A stretch of 64,000 nt of DNA from NCBI GenBank assembly GCA_963971305.1, contig CAXARO010001735.1, positions 1 to 64,000 of the forward strand. The letters run 5' to 3'. The notes under the pieces were generated by a model. It saw nothing but the letters and a program-made list of their open reading frames with translations, had not been told where the DNA came from and did no database searches. Source of the stretch: Arcuatula senhousia. Taxonomy: Eukaryota; Mollusca; Bivalvia; Mytilida; Mytilidae. A program made the translations under genes and the position numbers. Of the stretch, positions 34,930 to 47,912 are shown in pieces (position 1 is the stretch's first letter; each line of letters starts with the position of its first letter).

Positions 34930-35330
34930 GTGACTAACACTCTTTAAGTTGAAATAGTATTTAAATGACTAACTAAGCTTTTATAAAAGTTTTAATGTGT
35001 CTAAAATCACTGATCAAACGCAAAATGGTTGTAATAGGTAAACAATGACTGCCCCATCTCAGACTAAGTTTTAACAGTTGTAAAAAGTCTAACCCAACGC
35101 AATCTAAGTTGAATCAGTTGTAAGGTGTTTGAACAAACATATTTTAAGCTGGACCAACTGTTTCAGAACTATACCAACGCATAATAAGTTGAATCAGTTG
35201 TAAGGTGTTTTTTCAACGCATATTAATTTGGAACAACTGTAAAATGACTGAACCAACTTAAATAAAGTTGAATTATTTGGGAAACGACTGACACAACTGA
35301 AAAAAGTTACATGTAGTTCAGTCATTATTG
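34930..35330. repeat. Tract saturated with AAGTTGAATCAGTTGTAA words
   Basis: TAAGTTGAATCAGTTGTAAGG appears near-exactly near 35107 and 35190. Variants (AACTGTAAAATGACTGAACC, GTTTTAACAGTTGTAAAAAG) fill the interval. Ends are not defined. Confidence 0.6.
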
Positions 35331-35984
35331 AACAGAAGCAAATAAAATATGCTTGATGCAGTCGAAAGATACTGCTGTCCCAACCCTGACAAACGCCAAC
35401 AGTCTTTTGAACAGTACTTTTCGGTTATATTTTTTAATTATCAGTTACATTACGCCAGAGTATGGTACAGACAGTCGATTAATTTGCTAGTAGTGTTAAT
35501 GACATCCCCAACACCAGTGTCATATGTGTTCTTTTTTGATTAGAACTTGTTCATATTTTTTCGCACAGCGGATCTTTCACGGAGAACTTTTAAAGCAACT
35601 TGTCATTTTTTTACTAATTTGTCAAATTGTGTTTTTCATTCGAGGATGGGTGTTAACATGGTATTTAATACTGACTAGGTGGAGTTGTTTCTAATAATAT
35701 TTTCCAATTTTCACATTCAAGTTCAGGTAAACTAAAGTTGATTATACTCATCTTTGGTTTTAAAGGGTAATCATCTGTGTCGAAGCCTTGTTTTTTTCAT
35801 CAAAACCGATTTTCAATCGTTGTTTACCTGTTTTTTTTTCACAACTGTAACTGTTGATTCAATTTTTTTCCTTTTGTTCTCAACATTTTCCTGTTTTCTG
35901 TGTTTTTCTCAAGATTATTTTATATATAATATTTTACATCAAATGGGTAATTCTATTAAATGTATTTTTTTAATTCTGCTTTTT
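35331..35984. other. Intron, no gene seen
   Basis: A 64-codon + frame at 35349 begins near a GC-richer stretch but matches no family I recognise. Confidence 0.4.
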
Positions 35985-36512
35985 GTCTCGCCTGCGACGA
36001 AAAGTCGCGGAAGGCGAGACATAGGTATTACTTTCCGGCGGGGACGGCGGCGGCGTCGTAAACTTTTTTGTAAGACTTTTGTGGACAATGAATTGCTTGA
36101 AAAGTATAATAGCTAGGCATCTGATATTTAGTATACAGACAGTTTAGGTAATGTTCTACGCAACTGTCACCATGCCGTGTGACCCTAGCCCCATTTTCAC
36201 GCTCCAGTGACTCTGTGAACTTTGGCCTTTTTCAGGCTGTAAACTTTTTTGTAAGACTTTTGAGGACGATGAATTGCTGGAAAAGTATATTAGCTAAGCA
36301 TCTGATATTTGGTATACAGAAAGTTCAGGTTTTGGTCTATGCAACTGTCCCCATGCCGTGTGACCCTGTCCCCATTTTCACGCTCTAGTGACTCTGTGAG
36401 CTTAGTTCTTTTTAAGGCCGTAAACTTTTTGTAAGACTTTTGTGGACGATGAATTGCTTGAAAAATTTAAAAGCTAGGTATCTGATATTTGGTATAGAGA
36501 CAGTTCAGAATA

Positions 36513-36592
36513 CAAATGACAACAAAGTTCCAGACAATAAATTTTGCTACGCCTGACCTGCGTTTCGTCTATTCAAGACTCATCAGAGGCGG
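36513..36592 (-). mobile_element. Retrozyme 3' fragment with hammerhead
   Basis: The - strand carries the hammerhead and the terminal TAGCAAAATTTATTGTCTGG and GTTGTCATTTGTATT end seen in full copies, with no body upstream. It is inserted in the 182-bp array. Confidence 0.8.
36550..36591 (-). ncRNA. Hammerhead ribozyme, type I (retrozyme copy)
   Basis: On the - strand: CGCCT (stem I), CTGATGA, GTC-TTGAATA-GAC (stem II), GAA, ACGCAGGT (stem III region), C, AGGCG (stem I). The stem III palindrome is changed from ACGCGCGT, leaving two pairs. Confidence 0.75.
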
Positions 36593-36841
36593 TTATGGTC
36601 TATGCAACTGTCACCATGCCATTTGACCATGACCCAATTTTCATGCTCCATTGACTCTGTGAACTTAGATCTTTTTTCAGGTCGAAATTTTTTTATAGGA
36701 CTTTTGTGGACGATGAATTACTTAAAAAGTATAATAGCTAGGCATCTGATATTGGGTATACAGATAGTTGAGGTTATGCTCTATGCAACTGTCACCATGC
36801 CATGTGACCATGACCCATTTTCATGCTCCATTGACTCTGTG

Positions 36842-37197
36842 AAATACAAATGACAACAAAGTTCCAGACAATAAATTTTGCTACGCCTGACGCGCGTTTC
36901 GTCTATTCAAGACTCATCAGAGGCGCTCTACCAAAAATATTGAAAATGCCAAACACTGTATGAATATGAAGAGCATAGAACAGTATAACCAATATTACCA
37001 AACTGGGGAACCAAATTATTACCAAGATATTCAACCTATGTCTGGGGTAGGAAGAACCTTAGGGTTAAGACAATTTGAAATCTAGACGGATAATTTTGAG
37101 CTTTGATGTATTCTCCAACTCAAAAGTGTTGGTGCCGGAGTGGGCTAACCTCGGGGAATTTAAACTCCACCAGCAATGCTAACCTTCACGTGTGTTA
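36842..37197 (-). mobile_element. Retrozyme monomer
   Basis: About 355 bp matching the body of the 50684-51275 element: CCTCGGGGAATTTAAACTCC, GGTGCCGGAGTGGG and AAGGTTCTTCCTACCCC (complement), ending with a hammerhead and the TTTGTATT end. It is embedded in the 182-bp array. Confidence 0.85.
36884..36925 (-). ncRNA. Hammerhead ribozyme, type I (retrozyme copy)
   Basis: On the - strand the sequence equals the 50834 ribozyme: CGCCT, CTGATGA, GTC/GAC stem II, GAA, ACGCGCGT, C, AGGCG. All core residues are present. Confidence 0.88.
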
Positions 37198-37482
37198 GAT
37201 CTTAGATCTTTTTTTCAGGTCGAAAATTTATTTGTAAGACTTTTGTGGACGATGATTTGCTGGGAAAGTATAATAGCTAGGCATCTGATATTGGGTATAC
37301 AGAAAATGGTTATGGTCTTCACAATTGTCACCATGCCGTGTGACCATGACCCCATTTTCACGCTATAGTTACTCTGTGAACTTAGGCCTTTTTCATGCTG
37401 TAAACTTTTTTGTAAGACTTTTGTGGACGATGAATTGCTGGAAAAGTATATTAGCTAAGCATCTGATATTTGGTAAACAGAC

Positions 37483-38797
37483 AGTGTGACAACTAGGGTA
37501 AGAACCAAGTTGTGAAAATATTATCAAACAATAACACATCTGGCACTTGTTATTTTTGTTGCATGACTTATTTTCAAAGGTGTGGTATAGTAAGTAGCTA
37601 CTAAGTTTAAAAAATGACTATGCACAATATAATTTATATATTTTGAGTGCAACTCATTGCAAAACTCCATCAGTGCAGTGACAATACTGACAATACATGT
37701 GTACTACTTTGAAATGAGATTTTTTTCCCAAACGCGTTTCCAATGTGCAACATACATTTGTACAAGCAGACAGCAAGCCACGCCTATTCATCTGAATTCC
37801 CATGCCTAATAAGCATTGATCGATTGTTGAACATTTTTTTTTAAACATGTAGCACGAAATTAATGATATTTCAGAAGAAATTGAAATAACCTATAATAAA
37901 TGAACAATTTGTTTTACACACCATCACATCTAAACATTTTTATGACCTGCTTCAAAGAAGAAGGGACTGAAGGGGTTTATTGTTTTACCTGTGTCAGTCC
38001 GTAGTTCCATCCCTCCTCTCTTTATATTTGCTCATAACTAAAATGATGGTATCACTCATAAGCATTGTCACTATTGGATTAAAAGTTTCTTGTTAACATT
38101 GTCTTAAAAGGTAATTATATTGTAATGTGAAACTAGAAAACTGAGCAGCAGATCACAAATAAATGCCCCGCCCCCAAATATCTATCAGAAGTAATTTAAC
38201 ATAGGAAGTGCATATCTACATCATGTAACATAAATTGTGTAGAAGATCAATGAAAATCGATCAAGGAGTTTACATTGTAGGAGGCGTAGTGAATAAGAGA
38301 TAGGTACTCTGTAGTGTAACGGAAGGACAGATAACCCTATCACTATATACACCCACTTTTTAAGTGTAGTATCATATTAGGTGTTTCTTACACAAATATA
38401 TATAAACAGCAATTTGAAATCCACAATGGAAAACAGCCAGATAAAAAATATAATGCATATCATTCAAATAAGTCCTTTAATTGTCAAAGAACCCCCTCAG
38501 GACATAGAAAACATACATGTTACATGAAAAGGATGAGTACAAAATAAGCTTTGACAGATATTTTGGGCTTTGGACAAGCACATGCTGTATAATATGTGGC
38601 GGGGTTAAACTACGGTACTTGATTATTTTGATATACATTTGTACTTGATATAATAAAGCTCAAAGTAACACATACATGTAGTAATACAATTTCATAGCAA
38701 TCACATGACTTGAACTAAAGTTATTGTGGGAACACTAAAGTTACCAGACAATGACGCAGACGACAGCATCCTACCATTATACGTTCGCAAAAGACAT
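37483..38797. other. Intron, no gene seen
   Basis: AT-rich. No splice-bordered conserved frame. Confidence 0.5.
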
Positions 38798-39388
38798 ACT
38801 ACACAGGCAAAATTTAGACATACGTCTGACGTACGTTAATAGAAACGTGCGTCTGACGTAGTGCATAAACGTACGCTTAACATACGTTTCTAACGGCTGT
38901 ACGGTAAACGTACGTCAAATTATTGTAAAAACATATGTCAGACGTACGTTTTTTAAACGTGCGGTAAACATACGTTTACCATACGTCAGACATATAGTTT
39001 CCTAAAATGTATGAAGTTAGTAAGTTATTAATTTAGTGTGTTTTATTATGAAATAAAAATATTGCCAAGATTACAAATACCAAAACGCGGGTATTAACGG
39101 TTAATTTGGATATGCTATATATCGATATTTCAAGGAGTAACCTCTCATCAGTAGCATTTAAACCAAAACATTGGAAGGTCAAAATCCCAAACAGTTGAAA
39201 ACGAAAAGTACTCAAAACCAAAACGTTCGAACAAGGAAGCCAAATCCAGCACCGAGGATAACAAGATAAATTTTTAACATGCGTCAGACGTACGCGGTTA
39301 GAAACGCCAATTTAATATGCGTCAGATGACATGCGTTTAACGTACGCCAGACGCACATTTAACGCAGTCAACATTTTGCCTGTGTAGT
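38798..39388. mobile_element. TIR element filled with ACGTACG/CGTCTGACG words
   Basis: ACTACACAGGCAAAAT and ATTTTGCCTGTGTAGT are exact 16-bp inverted ends, and ACAT flanks both sides, a possible target duplication. ACGTCTGACGTACG, AACGTACG and GCGTCAGACGTACG recur near both ends. The centre (~39000-39270) is ordinary AT-rich DNA. No transposase frame. Confidence 0.85.
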
Positions 39389-41017
39389 ACATGTATATAA
39401 TGACAACGACACAAGAAAAGATGAGACATACAGGAATTCTATTGAGAACTGTTACTAACAGCTAGCTTAGAAACATCTATCGACTGATGTAAAAAAAAAT
39501 CAAGTACATGTATATCAATTTTAAATCTGACTTATGCTTGAAAGGTGGTTAATTTTTGTGTAACATATGTAAATACTTATTCAACATCTGAAAAGGAGAA
39601 AATAAACATCTGGACATGCTAATACTTAAAATAATATTACATTATTAATTAATACTTAAAATTATATTACAGTACAACATGGACAATGAAAAGGCTGTGC
39701 TCAGAAGTCAGAATAACACTTTAATATTATTAATATCACCCTTTTCAGATTTTTTGTGACATAGTGATGTTAAATTGACTCTGGCATGTTTTGACTTTTT
39801 ATGAAATAAATCATTATCAATTCACATATATATAAGAATTTATAGAAATACAAAATCAAACAAATGCTTGGAAATCCTTAAATAAATATATTTCAAGGTA
39901 TAACATTTCATCAGCAATCAGCAGCATTCGAAACAAAAAACCTTATTAAAAACACCTAAAATATAAAGATAGGTACAAGTACATGTACCTATTTAATTTT
40001 TTTTTCCAAACCATAGCAAAGAGTATCCACCATATATGAATTTGATTATATTACAAGGGATAATGTTTTAAATGATTTTCAATCGAAACAATAATTAAAA
40101 GTCACAAAGTGATTTATTAAAAAAATCAATTATCAAATAAATGTCCTTTTGTCATATTTGTACTAGTATATTCCCAATCTCTGCATTCTACATCTGCATG
40201 CACTTGAAGGAAAACAGAGATAAAGATTGTAAGGTATATGATGTAGAAATCTTCCTTCAACTGTGTTCTGTCTAATGCATGTATGTATATGTACATGCAC
40301 ATAGAAGCTAATAACTTGCACATCACATGTTATCTTTTAATCCACTTGGTAAATTCAAATCTGAAAAGAAAGAAAATAAAAATGCTTATTGAAATGGTGT
40401 ATATAAAAAAAACTATAATTTTTATAAATCTTTTTCCTATGCATAGACTTAATTTTTTTTTTTGGGGGGGGGTGTATTAAATTTAATTTTTTAGGGGGTA
40501 TGTTTTACCTTGCTGTACTCGTATATGGTTATTTAAAGTATGTATTTTTATGAAAGGAACAATGAAAGAGTAACTTTGTTTGACAAATTAAATAGCTAAG
40601 AATTATACATTGTATGTATACATGTATTATGTAGGTTTAGCATTTCCTCCCAGTAAATAATTTATATTTACATTTTGTGTTTAACTGATAATATTATGAA
40701 CATGGTGTATGTATATATGTCACAATATAAATGTGTATAAATGGGACAGGCAATTTAACATGGAAACCATACTATAAATTAAAAAGAGATAAAGATTTTT
40801 TTTTGTGCTGGCATAAAATGAATTCTGATTGGAACAAATATTCCAGGCTTTCCCTTCAAGTTAGATCGTTGGTACCTGTACAATCATACATGTACATTTG
40901 TATATGTAAAGACATACATATTTTTTATTTTATCACCATGATCACAGGAATTACTTTTTTTAAATCACTAGACATGTCCATAATACTACAACTAAGTTTG
41001 ACAAGAACAGATTTTTG
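39389..41017. other. Intron, no gene seen
   Basis: AT-rich, with a local duplication of AATACTTAAAATWATATTAC near 39630 and 39652 and a G-run at ~40463. Nothing coding supported. Confidence 0.5.
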
Positions 41018-41245
41018 ATTCCCGACCCATTGAGAGGGAAAAATCTAACCTAAACAGGAAGTAGATGATCGATAGATCTGAAAACACATCCCACTATATG
41101 GAATCCGTATTTGAAGCTGCATACCAAATATCGAAAGCCTATGATGAATAGTTGCTGAGAAAACTGCTACGAAAAAAGGTGTGACAAAGGACAGACCCCA
41201 TCATTTCTTTGTCCCCGCTCCGTATTGCAACGGGGGACACAAATT
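41018..41245 (-). mobile_element. Truncated double-hairpin element (TGTCCCCCG head)
   Basis: On the - strand the head TGTCCCC...GGGGACA encloses CCGT/ACGG. It is followed by GTCTGTCCTTTGTC and one unit with TCTCAGCAACTATTCATCA, GGCTTTCGATATTTGGTATG and CTACTTCCTGTTTAGG. It has no right end. Confidence 0.65.
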
Positions 41246-41791
41246 TATCTGGTCCTTTGTGGACTTTATGCAACCCTGTCCCCCTTTTTAAAAAAGTCCG
41301 TATGCCATGGTCCGTCCTAGAGTACCCCTTACCCCTGTTTTTGTAGTTGCTTGTGACAAATGGCATTGTGATTACATGTACATCAGGTTGTGTGGTTGCA
41401 GTACATTGTACATAATGATCATGCTTATATGTACATGTATGAATATGCATCCTTCGCCTATTTTTTCAAACTTAGTGCGAAAATATCTAATGCCCAATTA
41501 ACAGGGGCATCTGTTTTAACTTACTGTCAAAATTTACTACTATAAACCGCTCAAACTTACATTATCATTTCGTTTTCTGCTGTGAGCCGTGACGATTACG
41601 GCATGATGCATGTAAAAAGCTTCACTACTAGAATCACTCGTTGACGGTTTAATTCATGTCTGATGCCTTTCTCCTGTTGTTGGCAGGTGGAACCATATGT
41701 CTACTATCGTTTTTCTATAGCAGTTTCATAATATTGATGCAGGTAATTAAAGTTTTAATCAAAATTTCAAGCCTACTGTCGATTTCGTAAC

Positions 41792-41935
41792 ATGACGAAA
41801 TTCGGTAGTAACGATATAGAAGAGATCCGGAGAGTTCCGAATAATAACTCTTTTAAATCAACCACGCCACCTGTTGAACAAAAATCGGCTGGCGCGTCCC
41901 ATTTTCAAATGTCAAACGTAGAAAGATCTTGGCAG
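41792..41935 (+). other. Possible protein-coding remnant of unknown identity
   Basis: The ATG frame MTKFGSNDIEEIRRVPNNNS continues through TPPVEQKSAG to NVERSWQ, then runs into the TIR element at 41936. The composition is protein-like, but I recognise no family and see no clear splice donor. It lies in the long intron of the host gene. Confidence 0.2.
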
Positions 41936-42374
41936 GGTCGCACTGAGAACGCCAAGTGCATGGTAGCGTCGTAGTGTTGTTGTGGGTTGATCGTATAGGT
42001 TGTAATATCATCATGGTATGATCTTATATATATCGTCCTACAATCTTGGTATGATAGGGACGAGAGCGTAGCGCTTGGGTAGTGGGATCTGCGGTCAATT
42101 TAGGTACGATCTTATTACGATTGTGACACGACATTAGTACGACTAAAGGCGACTATTTTGCGATCTCATCACGATTTTAGTACGCTTTATTTTCACCACG
42201 GCTGAGCTACGAATGTTTTGAACATGCTCAAAATTTTCGTAGCGCTGTTGTAGTCACCAACGACCTAGTTCGATCACTACATGGCCTCCACGAACCCAGG
42301 ACGACAACATTACGATGTTCCACGATTTAGGAAAAATCATAAAGATCGTCATTAGGTTGTGGTTCAGTGTGACC
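41936..42374. mobile_element. TIR element filled with TACGAT/CGATC words
   Basis: GGTCGCACTGA at the left and TCAGTGTGACC at the right are inverted ends with one mismatch. TACGAT, CGATCTTA, ACGACATTAGTACGAC and similar words fill the 439 bp. Confidence 0.7.
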
Positions 42375-42453
42375 TGACCTTTAGTTATGAAGATGATTTA
42401 GATAGTTCATATCGAATTTCTTTAATTTGTCACCATATTAGCGAGCATCGCAG

Positions 42454-42569
42454 ATGCGAGCCCTACGGCATTGTGCATGTTTTGAGATGCGCCAGAAATA
42501 TACTGACGATAAAACCGAAACAGGTTTACTTTTACGGAGTGAAAAAAAAATAATACCGGTAGGCACGGG
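42454..42569 (+). other. Open segment ending at a strong GTAAGT donor
   Basis: The frame MRALRHCACFEMRQKYTDD continues for 38 codons to GGCACGGG followed by GTAAGT. It could be an exon of an unrecognised transcript or chance; no acceptor partner was identified. Confidence 0.15.
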
Positions 42570-43889
42570 GTAAGTAAATCAATCAACCCTCTGGGCGTAT
42601 AAATCATGCATCATAATCTGTTATGCAAAAATATAAAAATTGAAATTAAATAACAGTGATAAATCCCTCATTCATCCTCTTGTTTATTTTTACACACAGA
42701 TTTTTATTTAAGCACAATTCGGTCTTTTCCGGTGAAAAACAATTTTCCAGAAATTACCGAGCCAGCTTTTGGCAACATCGTCCCATTGACTAGTCATATC
42801 AAATGCATGATACTGGCCAAGCTTTGTTAAATTCTAAGTAAGATAAAATAATATAAAGAAATACATAAATTTACTAAATAAAACCTACTCATAATAATAA
42901 ATAAAAGGTTCTTACCTGAAAATGAAAGAAGAGTCACATCCTGTCAGACCTGTGGGGTTTCACTTACTTTCCTCAATCCTGCATGATATTTTTACTTTAC
43001 CGTTTTTTCCGCCAGGTTTCTTAATGTACCTTCTGTTACCAATGCTTTAAATAAAAGACTGATACTCAGAAAATCTCACTAAACCTGACAGAATCTGAAT
43101 GTTGTTTTGGTCTGCTGAAGAAGTGCGAAATACTCTGACAAGGAAATGACGTCACGTAATCCATAAAATGGATAATTTCGTCCCTGCTTAAAGTCGTCCA
43201 AGAAATGTTACAGGATTTATTATTTGCACAAATAATTGAATTTTAAATATAAAGTAGTTATTGATCCCAGATATTTAAACAACAACTTTCTCAAGTGTAC
43301 ATGATTTGGGTTTGGTGGGGTCAGACTTTGCTACTTTTTTCCTTTTCTAAAAGTTCCCTCTTTACGTTAAACTTAGCCGGTCGAGCACATGGATTTATTT
43401 TTAAAAGGTATATATATTTTCGATGCTCGCTAAAAAGGCAGAGCCTTTATCATATTATAATCTTCAGGAACAAAACATCCGAGATCCCGATTGATGGCTG
43501 TATAAAATAAACTTATATTAGTCGCCACGAAGGTTAACAAATTATAAATTAACATGGTCGAATACTTTTGAGCAAAATAAACCCAGTTTAAGGCAAAAAT
43601 TGGTAGGTAATGTTTATTCCAAGTATTCTTATATTTTATTGCATATTTTCACTGTTGCAACAACTTAATTATTGAGATGTGTATGAAATAAACTAATGGT
43701 ATTATCGTGTATTGATTTGGAATTATCTGTGAACTGATTAGATAAAAGAAACGACAATGTAGTTTGACTGATTTTTTTTCATGACATTTATTCAACATAA
43801 CCATCGCCATAATCAACAAACTGGCCAACAGTAAAAAATGTCGCCAAAGCCACACAGAATTAATTTCTTGTTCTTTGGATTTTGACTTT
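42570..43889. other. Intron, no gene seen
   Basis: It contains a perfect TGACGTCA octamer (43147) in otherwise unremarkable sequence. Confidence 0.45.
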
Positions 43890-44060
43890 TAAAAAAAGGA
43901 TCGAGCGAGCGAAATTATTTTTATTAATTTATTTTTTGAAAATCTGATTTTTAGGAGCGACTAATTTTTTTTAAGGCGAGCGACTTGTTTTTAAATTTTT
44001 AAAAAGTTTTTTTTTTGTTTTTAATGTAAAATTGAGGCGAGCGAGCGATTATTTTTATTT
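43890..44060. repeat. GCGAGCGA-studded T-rich tract
   Basis: CGAGCGAGCGA, AGGAGCGAC, AAGGCGAGCGAC and GAGGCGAGCGAGCGA are spaced ~50-60 bp apart in poly-T/A sequence. Confidence 0.5.
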
Positions 44061-46639
44061 TTGAAGAAAATAAGTGAAATATTGAAAAAAAATCTATTAA
44101 AGTATAACAAATGCTTGTTTTCAGTGGTTTATGGCTTTTCCAATTGATTAATATATTATTTAAGCAGGAAATAATTGTCTTTAGTGTTTTTTTTTTCTCT
44201 GAAGAGTTGCTGTCTTGGCTACATGTATCAATGGCAACAAGCAGACCAAGAGACAGTCAATAAAACCAAACAAGTATGACTATGTCCCAAAATCTTGCTG
44301 GCAAGGCATAATTTTAAGATAAAATATTAAAAAGAAAAACGACTTCCTATCTTTATTCACAAAAAAAACATAAAATAACAATAACAATTTGTAAATATTT
44401 ATTAAAAAAATATTACAAAACAATCCTAGGTCAATGATAAATTGGATGTTCATAGATAGTGTCAATAATATCCCATTATTGTCCTTACACATAAGTTAGG
44501 GATTTTCCTTAAAGTTTTCAATTTGAAGATTTTGAACCATGTTGTTTTTACATGTATAACTGAGGTCATCCGAGGAAAAATACCACAGGAACTTGAATCT
44601 ATCAATAAAAGGGGTTGGCTATACATCGTATCTGACATTCTTTGAATGTCATGAATGTATTTAAATAAATCAATGTAAGAGTCTTCCATTTGACATGCAA
44701 TTGCCGTATTTTGTAACAATACTTGGTGGCCATAGATTTCATTGTTTTCATCGGAGTGTTATGTTTGAGGGGAATGAAACGTAGTTTCAACCGTTAAAGT
44801 TTTCTGACGGTATCTCCAATATTGGAGCACTAAACTTAACTAACAAGCGATTAGACAAAACAGAGTCAAGTTTATAAGAGTACATGGTTGAAATCGGCAA
44901 ATTTTTGGTTTTTGTGAACAAATATTTTTCAAACGCGGAGATAAAAAACAAATTGAACACAACTTCCGGCTCCGGACGCGGGCGGGTTTCCGGTAAATGC
45001 GGGCGGAAGAAATTTATATTTTTTTCTTAAGGAAACAATTTCACATGCGGGCGGTCCGACGAACAAGTAATTAATTCGGCATGGCCCAAATGGTTACTCA
45101 AGAAAAAAACAACAGAAAAAATATTGTTCTTTGGCTGCTGGACTTATCCATAGCAATTTATCAAATAAATCACTGCCATCCCAAATATATAGTACGTTTA
45201 ATTCCAATGCAATGATGACTTGACCGAGTTGTGCATAGCCCAATTATAAAATTTAATAAGTCCGTATTTTCCTTTTCGAGATTCAATGTGCAAGCGATGC
45301 TTTAATCGGCATGCTGCACTTCGTGGTTAAATTTTGTAGGGATATTCACCAGCATCTATAAAACGAAAAGTATTTAGTTAATACATTTCGTGTTCCAGTG
45401 GTCAAGCTAAGTTCAATGAAATCCATAAAAGGAATAATACAATTACTAGTGTTGTGGCCTTATTTTCAGCGATATTCATGAAAGTCTGTAAAACGATAAT
45501 ATATATTTCATGATCCAATGTTCAGTATTCATAAAAGTCATTATGTCTATGGAATATCATTCAGCAATATTCATCCAATACAGCAATGGCAATCTATAAA
45601 TTGCTAAGCCATGGACACAATCTGAAAAAATAAAGAAAAGGAGCAAGAATATGTAAAATGAAGGGATGGAGCGTGGGTGGTTGTTTTGAAAAACTGAACG
45701 AGAATTTATGAGAATGATTTGAACGGGAGTTTCAACTGATATACGACTCAAGTGCACGAGGCTCTTTTAAATGTTTTATGTTATATAAAATTGTAAAGGG
45801 TATTGTGTAAAGTTTGGTAATTATGTTTCAATGCAATACATGAATTTAATAAACATTCGGTAATAATTTTAATATTTCGGTCTAAATAACATCAAAAATT
45901 TAACCATCACAAATTATGCTTACTCACTAAATTTTGATCAAATGATTTTTTTTGTATGTCTTATTAAGGTGCATCTTTACACTTCGGAAAAAATGACCGA
46001 TATTTTACGTCTTTTTTTCAGTCTATGTGGAGCCTAAACTACTCCTTCAATTGCTTAATAAGGTGTAGTAGCGTCTAGATAAATAATTTTGCATAAACTT
46101 TTAGTATTTTGTACGTGTACACTCGATCCGTTTTGCCGGGGCATTTTCTTTGCGTTTTTCAGTTCACCCAAATATAGCCAAATATCAACAATGCCCTGTC
46201 ATTTGGCCTCAACGTGCAAGGTAATTCCATTATTGGTGTTATTAAATCTACTCACAATCGGTTTCATGGAAAAAAATGAATAGAGAAAACAACAAATGTA
46301 ATCTTGTAAACTGGAAGGGAAAATGATCGGCAATTTTTATATCTAGGCAATGCTACAAATTATTTTCTGTTTCTATGTGTCGTTTAAGTCGTACATAGAC
46401 TAGAAAAATAGGTCAAATATCGACCATTTTATTCAAAGTGTAAGCATGAACCTTAAGCACAACAACAGGCATTTAAAGCAATAAGTTAAGTGAATTTGTA
46501 CATGGTTTTCCATCATCTTTATAGAATAAAAATTCTAGATGAAAAAAAAACCTCATTGCATTACGTATAAGTTTATCAAAATTATATACATTGATAGAAA
46601 AGGTCATAATTAAGAAGTATTTAAATTTCGGCGGCTCTA
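44061..46639. other. Intron, no gene seen
   Basis: It includes a GC-rich patch near 44970-45060 (GCGGGCGG words) and a diverged ~120-bp duplication at 45340-45560 (GATATTCA..CTRTAAAACGA). No conserved frame. Confidence 0.45.
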
Positions 46640-47290
46640 CAATTGTAAAAGTGTTTGCTTAAGTCTGTTTATGTGAACAAGTTGTTGTACGCCATTGATA
46701 TTTGAAACACAGTCATGACAGTTGTATTAGCATCAGTACTGGTAAGCTTTAATGGCATTTCATCTGTATGCTCCTGCACGGTCTACTGACTTTGCAATTT
46801 TTCTAGAGCGTTTTATCTGTGTATGCTCTTGCAGTCACGTTCTAGTGACTACGCGATTGTATACTAATTAGGCTTAATGTTAACGTTTTTTTTTCTTATT
46901 TCTCTTTAACATTAAGTAGGTGTGGTACACTATTGGTATTTGGCATGCAGTTGCATTTTAATCAGTTCTGATCGATTGCAAGGGCGTTTATCTGTGTACT
47001 CCGGTAGTCCTGCCTACATGTAACTGTCTTTGAAATATTGTACTGATTTGTCCAATGTTAATGTTTTTTCTTTTGTCTGTTTTACATAAAGCATTTATGA
47101 AATAATTAATGTATACATTAAGCAGTAGCATTAGCATCTCCAAGAGGATGGTATTTTGTATGTTTGTGCAGTCATGGTCTACTGCCTTAGAGATTTTATA
47201 CTCATGAGGCAAAATTTAAATGTTTTATTAATCTGTTTTATGTTAACAAGCCATGATAGTTTGTATACAGTTGCATACACATTATAACAG
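46640..47290. repeat. Diverged tandem repeat, ~200-bp unit
   Basis: TATCTGTGTATGCTCTTGCAG, TATCTGTGTACTCCGGTAG and related phrases with TAATGTTAACGTTTTTT and GCATCA/GCATGCAGTTGCATT recur across 650 bp. Confidence 0.55.
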
Positions 47291-47724
47291 ATTAATTTCA
47301 TAAGTAATTGCCAGTACGCTTGTCACTTTTAACATTTGCATTTTTGTTTAACTTCATTTGGTACTGTGTCCATCTGCGATAGGCGAACCATATCTGTGTG
47401 CCAACAATTGATTAAAATTAATAATGTTTTGTGATTGCTTTTGTCATCTAGTTGTTGTCTGTTTGTTGGTTTGATATGAAAGTTGTACAATCTTGTTGTA
47501 CAATAGACGATAAAGAGATGTGGAATAAGTTTACGCGACTCAACCAACATTAAAGAAACGGCAATTCAAAAAATCACAATGGAAAACAGCCAACAGTCTT
47601 CAACATGACTAAAGGCTACTGCTCGCTGTCTTGCATTGGGCAAAGACTAAAAACACAATACACAAGATTCAAACAATGCACAATGCCTTGTTGTATTTGC
47701 AGTTCCACACCGGACCCAAAGGTC

Positions 47725-47912
47725 GCAATGGAAAAGGTGGGTTGGCATCTTAAATCTGGTTTAACCCACCAATTCTTTTGGTATGCCTGTACCAATAATG
47801 GACCATTGCAATCTTCAATGTCTCCAGCATACCATTACCTTGGTTTGTTTTTTTTTTGTCTTGGATATAATAGATTGATCATCCCTGATCTGTAGTTCCG
47901 TTTTTACTCTTA
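47725..47912 (+). mobile_element. Penelope-like 3' tail fragment abutting the ApeC exon
   Basis: GGTCGCAATGG, GGTTTAACCCACCAATTC, GGTATGCCTGTACCAA, GACCATTGCAATCTTCAATG and GATTGATCATCCCTG follow the tail order of the 62395 copy. The fragment ends ~20 nt before the 47933 acceptor. Confidence 0.65.

Larger units (their letters stand above)
35985..37482 (+). mobile_element. Second GTCTCGCCTGC double-hairpin element, truncated and interrupted
   Basis: The left end has the same hairpin (GTCTCGCCTGCGAC...GTCGCGGAAGGCGAGAC) and ~182-bp units as 18351-19486. Units are at ~36070-36505, 36592-36842 and 37200-37482. Two retrozyme pieces interrupt the array and the right terminus is missing. Confidence 0.85.

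Noticed and set aside
43147..43154. TGACGTCA as a promoter element
   Set aside because: A single octamer with no nearby start, first exon or other promoter signal.
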